Shown: positions 11,797 to 23,285, counted from the stretch's first letter. The stretch is DNA of 64,000 bases from Macrostomum hystrix (GCA_950097015.1 CATNEN010000002.1:3224001-3288000); one strand, 5' to 3'. Notes: generated by a model from the letters alone, not told the origin. A program made the numbers and translations.

Positions 11797-12063
11797 TGAG
11801 TACGACATCTTGAGTACGACATCTTGAGTACGACATCTTGAGTACGACATCTTGAGTACGACATCTTGAGTACGACATCTTGAGTACGACATCTTGAGTA
11901 CGACATCTTGAGTACGACATCTTGAGTACGACATCTTGAGTACGACATCTTGAGTACGACATCTTGAGTACGACATCTTGAGTACGACATCTTGAGTACG
12001 ACATCTTGAGTACGACATCTTGAGTACGACATCTTGAGTACGACATCTTGAGTACGACATCTT
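11797..12063. repeat. 14-bp minisatellite (GAGTACGACATCTT), about 19 copies
   Basis: Nearly perfect units. Because 14 is not a multiple of three, the array is open in all three minus frames with a 14-residue periodic peptide. These frames are not genes. Confidence 0.97.
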
Positions 12064-12312
12064 AAGTGGCGACATCTTGAGTACTTACAGACTTGTCGCC
12101 AGTACTGATTCTGCTTCTAAATCGTGTTTAAGTAAACAAAATATGTATTTTAAAATATTTTCTGAATTTCTTGAAGAACGGGTTACTTTTCACTAAACAA
12201 AATAATTTCTTATTCTTATTATTTCAACAGTATTTCTACAGCTTTAGTAATGCGAACTAAATGATTTGCAGACATACAGGTCTCTTTGATGGTCAACAGT
12301 GTGCAGCATTTA

Positions 12313-12656
12313 CAGGGATCAGTGGCACAGCGGTGAAAGCGTTCAAGGTCCCTGAGCTCGATTCCGCGGCGAGGCCACATTAATTTGCGGCGCAGCCGCG
12401 GAGTGAAGGCTGGGGGGCTTGTCGTGCAATTTACGCCCTTGAAGGACCAATCTGCTAGGCACAGTGAAAAGTGTCCACTACCCGACGATGAGAAAGTCAG
12501 GGCAGATGTACGCACCTGTGTGGTCGTGTGCCTGCGTACGGTATCTGTGTGCGTGTGTGCTCAGGAGTCAGCGGAATGGGTAAAATGTCTTCCTCGCTGG
12601 ATGTAGGTCTAGTGTCATCAAATGATGTACAATTGCCCGCAGCCCTCCTGCAATTA
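12313..12656 (+). repeat. SINE family B, full-length
   Basis: tRNA-like head with box A (CAGTGGCACAGCGG) and box B-like GAGCTCGATTCC. The body carries the family markers GGCTTGTCGTGCAATTTACG and GCTCAGGAGTCAGCGG, and the end is GCCCTCCTGCAATTAT. Seven further copies or fragments lie in this window. Family B shares its ATT-rich 3' tail with family A. Confidence 0.8.
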
Positions 12657-12902
12657 TAAACTCAGGAACCTAATATATAATACTCGTAGTTCGACAGGCA
12701 AGTAGCAAGCAGAATATTGGTTCGTCATTAATTTTAACTAAGCATTTTTATCAAAGGCTGCTTGTGTGGCTGCGAGTAGTACTTACCGTTCTTCATGAGT
12801 ATCAAAGAAAAATTCACGTTAAAGCCATACAAAAAGTATGAAATTAACTTACATTTTCACGCGTAAAGTATAAAAATATCTCACTTTCAATCAGAATCCA
12901 TT

Positions 12903-12910
12903 AGACGAAA
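12903..12910. repeat. Target-site duplication, left (AGACGAAA)
   Basis: Eight bases directly abut the left end of the P-type transposon and recur at 14207-14214 after its right end. Confidence 0.85.
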
Positions 12911-14206
12911 CAGGGACAACTAAAACCCTCGGGACGCGAAACGAGCCAATTCATGGCAAAAAATCTGAGGGGCTCGCTTAAAAATATTGTTCTATGGCTT
13001 TTTCGAGTCTTCTCTGCTATCAGGCATTAACGGTTAGATTAAATAGTAAAGCGAGGCAATGTCGAGTATTTAATTTAAAGAATAGGAACCATCGATATAA
13101 TTAAAATTTATTTACAATAAAGTAACCGCCATGTCAACAAAAAACTCCAACGGCAAGAAGATAAAAGATGAAAGCAAAGATATAACTCCAACGGCAAAAA
13201 GATAAAGGATGAAAGCGAATAATTTCATTCGTCGGAGTCGAGCACTGAGCAGCACTTGCTCCACAGATACATAGTAGTTGCCGCCGCTCATTTGGCAATC
13301 TCAATTTTCCAGAATCTCACTATGGTTTTGATAAATTCCGCAGTGTCTGAGTATCCATCACACTCAATGCAGCGGCAACCCTTTCATCGAGAACTTGGAG
13401 AGCGAGACTGACTTTAGTTTTCTGAATGCTTGTGGGATAACAGGCCTCATGAGTTAGACATGTGCGCTTGACTACGTGGTCTTTCTCCATTCTCCATTCT
13501 CCATAAAGAACACCGCGCTTTTCGGCCTGTCGGTCCTGGTCTAAAATAAGAGTAAAAATAAAAGTAAGATAATTGTGTGCGGCAAAATCGATATAGACGA
13601 TAAGTGTTGAGCAATCTTTAAGTTACGTACCTTGGTTCTGAACAAAACACGAGCTAGGAACTCCATTAAAAACAGAAGGAGGATTAATTGGCCTTTCGGT
13701 AGAGTTTTTCTTGTCCATTGGAGCATCGCTTGGCCAATGCTTTACGCACACGCCCATATTGTCAGTCACTCTCTAAAATTATACATTTTGGGTTTCAAGT
13801 TGTTTGGACGAGACTGGCATGCAGAATTGAAGCGGAATTATGCAGCAGTAATGACAGCAAATGATCTGGTTTCTTACCTGGAGAATATTTGGCAGCGCCT
13901 TTCTCCACCGCTCTCGCTCCCGTGGATCTCTGGGAAACGCAAATATCCGTGCTCGAACGGCTTGAGAGTTGTAATTTGACGAGCACGGAAATACGCTGCA
14001 CTTTCTTGGCATTTCAACGAGTGAAAAATGCTTCTCTTGATATAGTTCAGCTTAGCTTCACTGCTGGCCGCAGCTAAAGCAATTTTAATTTGCTTGATAG
14101 CAGAGAAGACTCGAAAAAGCCATAGAACAATACTTTTAAGCGAGCCCCTCAGATTTTTTGCCATGAATTGGCTCGTTTCGCGTCCCGAGGGTTTTAGTTG
14201 TCCCTG
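12911..14206. mobile_element. Short P-element superfamily transposon (1,296 bp)
   Basis: The ends are inverted repeats of about 112 bp (12911-13022 and 14095-14206) starting CAGGGACAACTAAAACCC; I see a single mismatch between them, so the insertion is young. An 8-bp duplication AGACGAAA flanks it, the length made by P-type transposases. The interior encodes a THAP domain and fragments of P transposase on the minus strand. At 1.3 kb it is far shorter than an autonomous P element (about 3 kb), so it is internally deleted and depends on a helper. Confidence 0.88.
13320..14012 (-). CDS. THAP-domain truncated P-type transposase
   Basis: Minus-strand exons 14012-13878, 13772-13631 and 13540-13320 join with GT-AG introns into one frame of about 165 residues. 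Exon 1 starts MPRKCSVFPC, and exon 2 carries VCVKHWP then RPINPPSVF: together the C2CH zinc ligands and trailing Pro-rich motif of a THAP DNA-binding domain. Exon 3 has LTHEACYPTSIQKTKVSLAL, like the region after the THAP/leucine-zipper part of P and THAP9 transposases. The frame then stops; one frame over, TAEFIKTIVRFW still resembles transposase, so a small indel ended it. The catalytic RNase-H region is absent. By analogy with truncated Drosophila P proteins it could bind ends and repress, but that is inference. Confidence 0.75.
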
Positions 14207-14214
14207 AGACGAAA
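14207..14214. repeat. Target-site duplication, right (AGACGAAA)
   Basis: Matches 12903-12910 exactly on the other side of the element. Confidence 0.85.
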
Positions 14215-14263
14215 CCCACTCCCGCCGCACTATAATGCACTATGAGAGCATCGGTGCGGAGAC

Positions 14264-14325
14264 CACCCAGTCCATGGACTGAACAGCTGTTGGCTGCACA
14301 TATGGACCGATCAGGACTGGTGTAA
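14264..14325 (+). repeat. SINE family A 3' fragment
   Basis: Contains CCAGTCCATGGACTGAACAG and the GGTGTAAT end of family A; the tRNA head is missing. Confidence 0.6.
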
Positions 14326-14399
14326 TAGATTTTATTTATGATTATTAAGCATCGTTTTCGAAATACTAGCATTCTGAATTAAAATAGGAGTAATAATAT

Positions 14400-14582
14400 A
14401 TGAACTCAGTTCCAATGACTGTGATAGCATCCTGGCTTTCCAAACTAGCCCGCAGCCTCCTCAACATCGCGCCTCGGCTAGCGTCAATGAACCGTCACGA
14501 TGACCTGGCGCTGCTGCAGCTGTCTCAGGGGCATACCCGGGTGATCCTCAGGAACTGGCCCGCAGATTATCCAATGATCTAA
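14400..14582 (+). CDS. Small open frame of unknown nature
   Basis: An ATG-started frame of 60 codons in locally GC-rich DNA, between the P element and LRAT-UBR gene A, convergent with gene A. It has an amphipathic start and no recognisable domain. It may be a remnant of an older gene or an exon. I would not call it a gene without transcript support. Confidence 0.2.
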   Translation: MNSVPMTVIASWLSKLARSLLNIAPRLASMNRHDDLALLQLSQGHTRVILRNWPADYPMI

Positions 14583-14722
14583 AATACAAGTAATCTAGTA
14601 TTGTCCTTGAACCCTATTCTTACAAACGAAAAGAAAACACCGCAAAAGAAAAAATGTACACAATGAGTTAAGCAATGTCGAAGTTTATAGTTGCTGTCAT
14701 GCGGAAGAGTACAATCAGCGAC

Positions 14723-15728
14723 CTACAAGGACTCGACTTCGTCACAGGAATATCCGTAATCCTCAAAGCAGCCAGCGCCATCAGCATCTGATCGCAGAGG
14801 CAGCTGTAGGGCTTCACCAAGCCTCTTGTCATGCGAGCAGTTGCAGACTCCAAGACGTACTTTCGAGGCCAGCATCCGACAATTCTTGTGGCAGTATTTC
14901 TGGCAAAACCTGCAAGCCAGGGAAGTCTGGTCGGAACTGCAGCTGCCGCATTCCGTTAGCAGCTGCATTGGAAATTGGTCCGATCCGCCGAACTCTCTGG
15001 TGCACGAGGAGTTTATCTTGACGCCCTTCAAGTTCATGCCGCTGTTTGAAACACGAATCTCAATTAAGTGCATCTCCGCGTCGAGTAGACCCAGCGATCT
15101 GAAAAAGGGCTATGAAGTTTTTATCGTTGATTTATCGCGATATTTTTATATAGAGAAATGAATCAACTTCTTGCCTGTCATCTTCAAATTTGAATGTACA
15201 CTGTGTCAACGAAGCAGATGACGTGGCCGCCCCCACCAATACGCTGCCAGCTAGCAGTCTTGGAATCTGCAGAACAGGTGCAGCTAGAGTCCAACGTGAT
15301 TGGTAGCTGACTCGCTTGCCGAGAATGACTTCCCGAACAAAGTGCTCGCAGTTGTTGGTGATTGGGTTGTAGCCAGCCTTGCCAACTCGGTAGAGGCACT
15401 CGAGAATCACTTCCGACCTCTTTCTTGCAGTGCAGCTGCAGCTGTACACCCGTATGGTGCACTTCTGCACAATGTCTCTGAAGTCGTCCAGTCTTACTGA
15501 TACCTTCGGTACCGTGTTGGCGTCTCCGGAGAGGTGGCAGAGCAATGGAATCGGCTCATTGTGCTCCGAGTTGTCTCGCTTTGGCCAGGCCCAGCCAAGG
15601 AAGATAGCGAAGTGGTAGAAGCCGATCCTATTGAAGCCGACAGCGGAGCCAGGAATGGCGGCCCTGATGGCATCTTCGGTCCTCTTCGAGTCAAAATCTT
15701 CGTATCCGTTTGTGAAGCCAACGCACAT
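14723..15728 (-). CDS. LRAT-UBR gene A: LRAT domain plus UBR-box-like zinc module
   Basis: Exons 15728-15175 and 15098-14723, about 309 residues. Exon 1 encodes an LRAT (NlpC/P60-type thiol) domain: first His in HFAIFLG (about residue 39), second in CHLSG (about 66), catalytic Cys in NNCEHFVR (about 127), then a hydrophobic segment (150-172) probably inserted in membrane. LRAT enzymes move acyl chains from phospholipid through the Cys. Exon 2 begins SLGLLDAE and has Cys-x17-Cys-x2-Cys-x8-Cys-x2-Cys-x3-Cys-His-x2-Cys-x11-Cys-x-Cys, the ligand spacing of UBR boxes, which read N-terminal degrons in ubiquitin ligases. The 76-bp phase-2 intron has a GC donor (CAG/GCAAGA) where paralogues have GT. 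The start is the conserved MCVGF. Confidence 0.82.
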
Positions 15729-16500
15729 TTTCTGTCTGTCTGTTTGTGTAGCGAAAATTCTAACTGCTTGGACAAAACGACTGCATCAACCGCCTTTATC
15801 TTTCTCTCCGTCTCAGCAACAGTCCTATAACGGACTAAGAGCCTAACAGATAATTCCACAGGCTCCAAGCTGTGCACTTCAGATTCAAGCTACTACCTAA
15901 ATCTAAAGATAACGCATCGCTTCTCAGCACACACAAGCTACGTGTTGATAGAATTCGCACAAAAGGTTGGCTCAGAAAAGTCTCTCTATTGAGCTTTGGA
16001 AGTCCGATGTAGCAATATGAATTCTGCCAGCAAGTTGCATGAAAGTTCTGACTTCCATTGTTCTGGACTACTCTGATACCCCTACTGTACTCACTAAACT
16101 CAATCCGAACTAAGCTCTATAGTCCTCTCTATTATGGCAATTTCAGGGCCTTCTGGTCCAGGTCTCTGGGGCTGTTGATTGGGCTTCGCATTCTAATCGG
16201 TCAGCATGAATATACTTTATTGAATACCGAAAGGACTTGACTGCCTCGCATTGACGATTGAATAAGAGGCCATTAAGCTACAAAGTTGGCTGGTCCGCGT
16301 GCAAAGCTAAAGCTTCAGTCTTGTACATATAGCACTGAATAAGGATTAGGAACTTCCGTAAAGCTGGTCACAGATAATATAGACATATATATATCATATA
16401 TACATATGTCGAGAGGGCTCATGGTTAACGTTTATCGGAGAAACTTCTGAACTTCTTCTTGTTGCTTCGTTGTAGAATTTCTCACTGCTAACTTCTATCT
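15729..16500. other. Gene-free stretch between LRAT-UBR gene A and the LINE
   Basis: No domain, repeat or clear promoter motif is visible. Gene A (minus) would be transcribed from its left side. Confidence 0.4.
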
Positions 16501-17100
16501 ATTCCTTTTTGTGATAACTAACTTTGTTATCTAATATTAATTGCGAAATGCTATCTCATTCAACCGCGAATTTTAACTCCCATATAGCCCAGGCAGCTCA
16601 GAGCAGTCGCAATCAGTTCACTTCCAAGTATTACGATGAGGGTGTCTGGGAGGATATAAAAGGTCTCATTCAGACGTATTCCACAATAGGAATCGTTCTC
16701 ACAATCGGTGATTTTAATGCAAGGACGAGATCAATGCAAGCAAATTGTGGTCCTCATTTCCGTAGAGTTCGGGAAAAAACAAACATGGCCTCCAACTCTT
16801 AGAAGTTTGAGTTTGAGTTTGAGTATATCCAATCCTTAGGCTTGGATATACTCCTAACCAATGGTCACTAGCATTGGTAAGCCCAATCTACAAGACTGGG
16901 TCTCGCAGTGATCCAAAAAAACTACAGACCAATAAGCGTCCAGCCAGCCATCGCAAGACTGTTTGCATCAATTATTTACGAGAAATTAGAAGCACACATC
17001 AAAGACCTGAACTTAGTATCGGCTAGTCAAATAGGAAACAGAAACTTCCGAAACTGCCGGACTTCCGATCACATTGCAACCCTATTGACATTAATTCATA

Positions 17101-17820
17101 TGTAGTGACAGTGGTCGGTTTGAGATCCCCGGCCCACAGCCCTATGAAGTAAAATATTATCGATCACTGAACCAGGCGTTAGGACGCTCTGTTGCAGTCA
17201 GGGACTGGTGGCGTTAGGACGCTCTGTTGCAGTCAGGGACTGGTGGCGTTAGGACGCTCACACAGTACTTCTAAGATTATTACAGTACTCCGTGCGGACC
17301 TGGCACCCTGAAAGGACAGACACAAATACAGTGCTTACCGGTCGGGACGCACGATAGGAGGGCAGGATGACGCTGAATGTATTTGTCGGCAATTTTTGCA
17401 CTTTAATAAACCATACGCTCGGAATCACTCGTCAATAATCACTTCGCTATGCAATAAATTGAGCCTTCGCCGTAAGAGACCGTCTTTACGGCACGATCTT
17501 TTAAAGTTCGCAAGGGGGGGTAGGCCTGGCCCGGGCAGAAAACGATACCTTAAGGGCTGACAAGGGGGCAGACAGGGGCGGAGCACAAACAAAGCCTACA
17601 GCGCGCTGGGGGGGTAGTGTTGTACGCGCTGGACGGGTGGACGGGCAAAGCTACGCAGAGCTGATTGGCGTGAGGGCAAAGCCACGCAGGGCTGGGGTAG
17701 GATAGGCACACAATGCCCGCGCCCAGCCAATCAGATGGCGGCACCGGGCACTCTGAGCCAAGACGGCGTTGGGTGAGGAAGGCCTAACAAAACCACAAGG
17801 CCAGAGACACCGGCACCACA
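17101..17820. mobile_element. Solo LTR (720 bp) inside the LINE
   Basis: It starts TGTAGTGACA and ends CACCACA, with the 4-bp duplication CATA at 17097-17100 and 17821-17824. If the insert and one CATA are removed, the LINE reading frame resumes without a break, which fixes the borders. It contains a polyadenylation signal (TTTAATAAACC near 17402) and a 35-bp tandem (about 2.3 copies, 17180-17262, with GCGTTAGGACGCTC). No internal retroelement genes remain. Confidence 0.82.
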
Positions 17821-18293
17821 CATAAAAAGAAGAAAATGAAAAGACCTTCCCATCTAGTTTTCTTTGATTTAAAAAGCGCCTTTGACATGGTTCACCACCC
17901 AACCCTAGTCACACGATTGAAGCAGTTGGTCGTGAACCCAGCAATAAAAAGTACCATTGAGAGTATGTACTCAAGCGCGAAATTTCATCTCAAGGTGTCA
18001 GAAGGCACAGCTACTGAGGCGTGTCGAATCACTAATGGCGTCAGGCAAGGATGCCCCCTATCTCCACTGCTATTCTCCCTATACATCGACCCGCTAAGCA
18101 GAATTCTATAAGACTCATTTCAAAGCCATACCTCCATATTGAATGAAGAAGTAAACAACTTGCTTTATTGTGACGATTTAGTCATTTTTGGTGTAGACCT
18201 GACAGAATTACAAAAAGGCCTCGACGAAGTAGCCGATTTTTGCAATACTCATAAATTAGAAATAAACATTGAGAAGACAAAGCTTCTGAGCTT

Positions 18294-18500
18294 CAATCTC
18301 CAATCTCCATCTCAATCTCCATCTCAATCTCCATCTCAATCTCCATCTCAATCTCCATCTCAATCTCCATCTCAATCTCCATCTCAATCTCCATCTCAAT
18401 CTCCATCTCAATCTCCATCTCAATCTCCATCTCAATCTCCATCTCAATCTCCATCTCAATCTCCATCTCAATCTCCATCTCAATCTCCATCTCAATCTCC
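18294..18500. repeat. 12-bp microsatellite (TCTCCATCTCAA), about 17 copies, in the LINE RT
   Basis: The unit is a multiple of three, so the RT frame stays open through it as a Ser-Pro-Ser-Gln repeat. It lies downstream of the YCDD active-site motif. Confidence 0.92.
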
Positions 18501-19520
18501 AACACAATCGAGCGTAGACAGTTTTTACATGGTCAACTGGTTGAACCCGTACAGCAGTGGAAATATCTTGGGTTTCACATGAACGTGAAGGAAATAATAG
18601 ATGCTCATTCCATAGAACTAGGCAAAAAATGGATATCCAATAATGCTTATGAGAAAGTTGGCGGGATTTCAGAGAGTAAAACACAAACAGCCTGTTTAGC
18701 ACAAACTGGGTCTTCTGAAAACTGGGTACTTGGGATCGGAACCTTTATCCTTTATCTCTCTATCGGAAAAGAGAGAATTACTAATTTTAGAATCTGCAAG
18801 TCGATTCTGCAAGTTAGTCCAAACACTGACAGCAATGGTGCTCGGTCTGAATTAGGAAGACTACCACTGTTATATAGTATTCAAAAAAGAAGCCTTCAAT
18901 ACTGGTCCTCAGTTCGGAGCCGACCAGACTCCATCATCGCGAAATTGGAGGCAGATACAGAATACAGCGATGTTGGCATTGGGGAAAAATGAGTAGTGAA
19001 GTAATGCGGAATTGTCAACAGACTAGAAAAACAGTCCATCAAAACGCACAGGGAGAACTTTGAGTCAGAGTTTCGAAGGCACTGGACTCAGAGGATGGGA
19101 AAATCAGCCAAGCTCAGCCACTTCTTCTACACGTTTAAGAAAGATTTCTTCCGAGAAAAGTACCTAACAATAATCTCAAACCCAGAACAAATGCGCACAA
19201 TGTCCCGATTTCGTCTAGGAAACCACAAACTGGCCTGTGAGACATTGCGCACTGTAAGAACGAAAATCACCTATGAAAACAGAACATGCCCAAAATGTAG
19301 AGTCGAGGTAGAGAACGAAACTCATATTCTCTTTAGATGCGATTGGTCCGTTTATGTTCCAATTAGAAATAAATTCATAGAGAAGGTGGCAGGTACTGTT
19401 CGAAATTTCGAAAGCCTAACAGCTGATGACAAAATTGTGTATTTAACGACACAGGAAAGCACAGAATTAACAGAAAGTTTTGTGGACTTCATAGAAAGCA
19501 TAATTAAAGCTAGATAAAAA

Positions 19521-20009
19521 GCCACTGCCCTGAGGCCCATAGTTAGAATGTTTAGAAACACAAGAGCTATTCTTCTTTCGGTCAGTTTTAATTTTCTAGT
19601 TAAATTTAAATATTTCATTTTTTGTTTTAATGCCTTTGTTATTTCAGAAATTTGTTTTTTTTCAAATATTTTACTCACCTAAAATTAATCTTATGCTGCT
19701 ACTGTTTTCCTATCGCCTTCTTTTTAAAAAATCGAATTGTTCAGCCTCAAACATAAAATTAACAAAAAAATCAGCACTCAATCGGCGTGCGCACCTCAAT
19801 AAAAAAATAATTATAGAAATTAACTAATAAAAATAATATATGTTAGTTAAGAAAATCATTAAAATACAAAATTGTACTTTAGCTTAAGTACTAAAAAGTC
19901 TGTCCTGCTTATTTTGCTAAACGTGGTGTATTGATAATTTTTTGCTACTCGTTAGGAATTATCGGAGCTGAGTATAATACAAGCACCAGGATACGCATTT
20001 AGGGACATA
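19521..20009. other. AT-rich gene-free stretch
   Basis: Likely the LINE 3' end and flanking DNA; nothing else recognisable. Confidence 0.35.
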
Positions 20010-20256
20010 CACAGGTGTGAACACACAGGTGTGAACATCTGCCCTGAATATTGTCAAACAGTTAGTTTACAGGCTCATTGTCTCTTGGAAGTTGACCCTC
20101 TCTAACTCACAGGCGCATAAATTGCAAAGCAATTCCGCAAGCCGTTCACCCAGTCTGCGCCCTAAATTAATGTGACCTCGGCACGGATTCGATCTTGCAG
20201 GAACTTCGGTGCAAAATCCAGACCCCTTAACCACTCCGCGACTCAACCCCCTTGGA
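20010..20256 (-). repeat. Divergent SINE family B copy
   Basis: The minus-strand head has GCGGAGTGGTTAAGG and GATCGAATCC as box A and box B. The body is clearly related to but older than the neighbouring copy at 20318. Confidence 0.6.
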
Positions 20257-20317
20257 ATAGGTCTCCTTTGTTCACTTAGGGTTTGAGTAACTCAGTCACC
20301 ACAATAATAAGAATTGT

Positions 20318-20632
20318 AGGAAGGCTGCGGGCAGTGGCACTTTATTTAGTGACACTAGACACGCAGCCAGCGAGGAGGCAGTTCTGCCCATTTCGCTGAC
20401 TCCTGAGCACACACGCACACAGACACTGTACGCAGGCACACGCTCACACAGGTGTGTACAACTGCCCTGACTTTCTCATCGTCAGGCAGTGTACATTTCA
20501 CTGTGCCTTGGAGTTTGGCCCTCAATGGCGTAAATTGCACGACAAGCCCTCAAGCCTTCTCTCCGCGGCTGCGCCCCAAGATTCCACAGCCTCGCGGTGG
20601 AATCGAACTTATAACCGCTCTGCCACCGACCC
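20318..20632 (-). repeat. SINE family B, full-length
   Basis: Minus-strand copy with head near 20585-20632 and the markers CGCTGACTCCTGAGCACAC and GCACGACAAGCCCTCAAGCC on the plus strand. ATT-rich DNA adjoins the tail. Confidence 0.78.
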
Positions 20633-21040
20633 CTGAATATAATTAATATAATAATATTATATTATTATTATTATTTAACTCAGTTACCACACCCGTAGAT
20701 GCTACAGTGTACGTACTTTTTATTTTTTTATTATTAATAAATTATTTTAACCAATTAAGGCTAGAATAAAAAGCGTTGTGCAACAATATTATTCACAAGA
20801 CGTATGCAAATTCATTTCGATTGTACAACAAAACCCTGAAAGAAATGTGTACATTTCTTTGTCTTGTACGAGACGAGTTACAGAGAACTTTGCAGACTAA
20901 AACACTTCGTTCGTTTCTTATGTGGAAAACACAAAAATTAGCACATAAAACTACATGCCTGCATGAATAGATCACATAAGGAGCGAAAAGTATCAAGTTA
21001 AAACAGTATATTTCTTCAAGTGAAGCGGCTCACTTACCGC
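20633..21040. other. Upstream region of LRAT-UBR gene B
   Basis: AT-rich, no conserved promoter element that I can point to. Confidence 0.3.
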
Positions 21041-23003
21041 ATGTGCGTCGGAGTTTACGACGAATTCGGGTCGTGGCGTTTCGACGCCGCCTTGAAGTCC
21101 ATGGTGCCTGGCTCCGCCGTGTCTTTCGATCGAGGATCTCTCCATCACTTCGCCATCTTCCTGGGCTGGGCCTGGCCTATGGGAGGCGGCTCGAACCCCC
21201 TGCCGCTGCTAGGACACCTGACAGGAAGTCCGCATACACGACCCCGCGCCTCTGTGCGTCTTGACGACGTCCGTGATGTTGTCCAGGGAAGCTCTGTGCG
21301 GGTGTACCGCTGCAGTTGCAGTTCAGCCAAGCGAGCTCGCGTCATCGAGGAGTGCCTTCGACGAGTTGGCGAAGAGGGATACAATCTGGTCACCAACAAC
21401 TGCGAGCACTTTGTGCGTTCGCTGATCGATGGCAGGAGCGTCAGCTACCAGACGCGTTGGACGATGGCGCTGCCAATCATCCAGCTGCCCAGACTGGTCA
21501 TTGGCATCACAGGGATAGTGGTGCCACTGCTGAGGTCGGGACAGAGGGCCCGGCTGCTGCAAGATGACAGGTGAGGCTTAGTGACTTGTGGTGCATTCTC
21601 TCATTTTCGGAAAAAATAACGTCACTTTTCTAGAAAAACCAAGGACGCTTCTTGTAATTTGCTAAAGTTGTGTACAGAGACCAGAGTAGGCATTGTAAAG
21701 AGAAATTAAACATCAAATGCTTTCGATCGAAAAGCTATACAATTAGTTTCGACAAGATCATTGAGATATCATGCATAAAAGAACTTATTTTGACAAACGG
21801 CTATACCGTTAAGGCTTTTGCCTCTCGCACCAAGGTCCCTGAGCTCGATTCTGCAGCGAGGCCACATTCATTTGAGGTGAAGCCACGGAGAAAAGGCTTG
21901 GGGGGCTTGTCGTGTGATTCACGCCCTTCAGGCACCGAACTGGAAGGCACAGTGAAACTGTACACTGCCTGAAAATGAGAAAGTCATGGCAGACGTGCAC
22001 ACCTGTATGCCTGCAGGTATGCCTGCGTAAAGCATCTGCGTGTGTCACCAAATGATATGCCGTTGCCCGCAGCCCTCCTGCAATTATTATTGCTATTATT
22101 AACTATTAACTATTATTAGCTATTATTAACAGCTGGACTGCCTAGCCATTTTGCCGCCTGTTTTTATGCCAAGAAGGTGGGTTTTGGCAGCGCCTGAATG
22201 CTAACAGCCTTGGGTGGTGACAGATTGGTTGACGGACAAGGCGATGGTGTCCTGTGGTTCAGCTGCGCCTAATATTTGGGCTTGATGAGTAAAATCGGAT
22301 AAATTCGCGTCAGGGTGTCCATAGTGGCTTAGTTCCACCTGTTGTAGCCGTTGAAGGTCCAGCAGCTCCGTCTAGATAAAGGTAGGCGACCACTGAAGAC
22401 GGCGATGATGCAGGCACATTCGGGTGACATGCTGATAAATTTCGAAGGCCTGGCAAGGCCGCACTGAGGCGCAGTGCTAATTTGTGTATAGGGGTGCATG
22501 AAATACACTAGCGCTTTTATAAAAAATCCGACCTTCAGCCAGAACCACTGAATATCTTGACGTTCGGAAAACCTGGCGACTTGATTCTTGTTTCAGAAGA
22601 TGCGCAAAAAAAAGTTGGCCCGTGTTCTTGAGTTTCGTCTGCTTGCGTTGCTCCATTCGGGTGCAGCACAAAAATTTATCAGGCAGTTCTTGGTAGTTCT
22701 ACTGTTAACTTATTTTGACTCCACAGCTACCTCGGCCTCATCGACCCCGAGTCCAGACTGCTGTTAATCCGGCCTCAGCACGGCGGCCTTAGAGTGGAAA
22801 TTCAGCGAGCCACGTGCTGCACCCGCTGCTTCACGGGCGCGAATTCACAGGCTGCGCAGACTCTGCACCACTGCATCGACTGCCGCCTGGTTGGAGCTTC
22901 GGCTGTGTGCGGAAACTGCGCCCGAAGCTGCCACAGGAACTGCTTGACTCGACGACTTCAGACTCGTTTGGTAGGATTCTGTAGCTGCCACTGCTGTCTT
23001 TAG
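21041..23003 (+). CDS. LRAT-UBR gene B
   Basis: Exons 21041-21570 and 22727-23003, 268 residues; the only family member on the plus strand. LRAT part: HHFAIFLGWAWP, LLGHLTG and NNCEHFVRSL give the His, His and Cys catalytic set, and a hydrophobic segment follows (LPRLVIGITGIVVPLL). The donor is CAG/GTGAGG and the intron is phase 2, as in all paralogues. Exon 2 (SYLGLIDPE) has Cys-x17-Cys-x2-Cys-x8-Cys-x2-Cys-x3-Cys-His-x2-Cys-x12-Cys-x-Cys, a complete UBR-like ligand set. The 1,156-bp intron hosts a SINE B and dispersed repeat C, which explains its length. I chose ATG 21041 because it aligns with MCVG of the others. Confidence 0.82.
21796..22090 (+). repeat. SINE family B in the intron of gene B
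   Basis: Head with GAGCTCGATTC, body with GGGGGGCTTGTCGTG and end GCCCTCCTGCAATTATTATT; sense orientation relative to the gene. Confidence 0.75.
22524..22652 (-). repeat. Dispersed repeat C, copy 2
   Basis: Counterpart of 2660-2797, in the intron of LRAT-UBR gene B; shares TTGAGTTTCGTCTGCTTGCG and flanking sequence. Confidence 0.6.
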
Positions 23004-23285
23004 ACAGTTAATTAGTTTACCAGTACTGCCACTGTATAGTCACTGCTTCCAAATAAGCATAAAAAATGTTTTATCGCTTTTATTTTTGCTAAATGTTTAC
23101 CTCGAAATACATTACTAGTACTAGGGAGACACATCTGCCTATGGATGATTGTGAGAGAAGAGTTTGTTGTGAGCTGCAAATACAGCAAAAAGTCAACCAC
23201 ATTGCTTCCAATTGAATTGTAAAAACTAGTATAATTTTTTTATCGTTGAAAACACAATATCATTTTGAGCAGTATAACAATAATT

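Larger units (their letters stand above)
16500..19520 (+). mobile_element. Degenerate non-LTR retrotransposon (LINE)
   Basis: Plus-strand fragments in several frames follow the order of a LINE ORF2: end of an apurinic-type endonuclease (LTIGDFNART near 16710), reverse transcriptase start (NYRPISV near 16920), RT motifs VFFDLKSAFD (17860), RQGCPLSPLLFSLYIDPL (18040) and the active site LLYCDD (18165), then a C-terminal Cys/His module (CPKCRVEVENETHILFRC near 19290). Stops and frameshifts show it is dead. A 720-bp solo LTR interrupts it at 17101-17820, and a 12-bp microsatellite expanded right after the YxDD region. The 5' end and clade are not determined. Confidence 0.8.
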
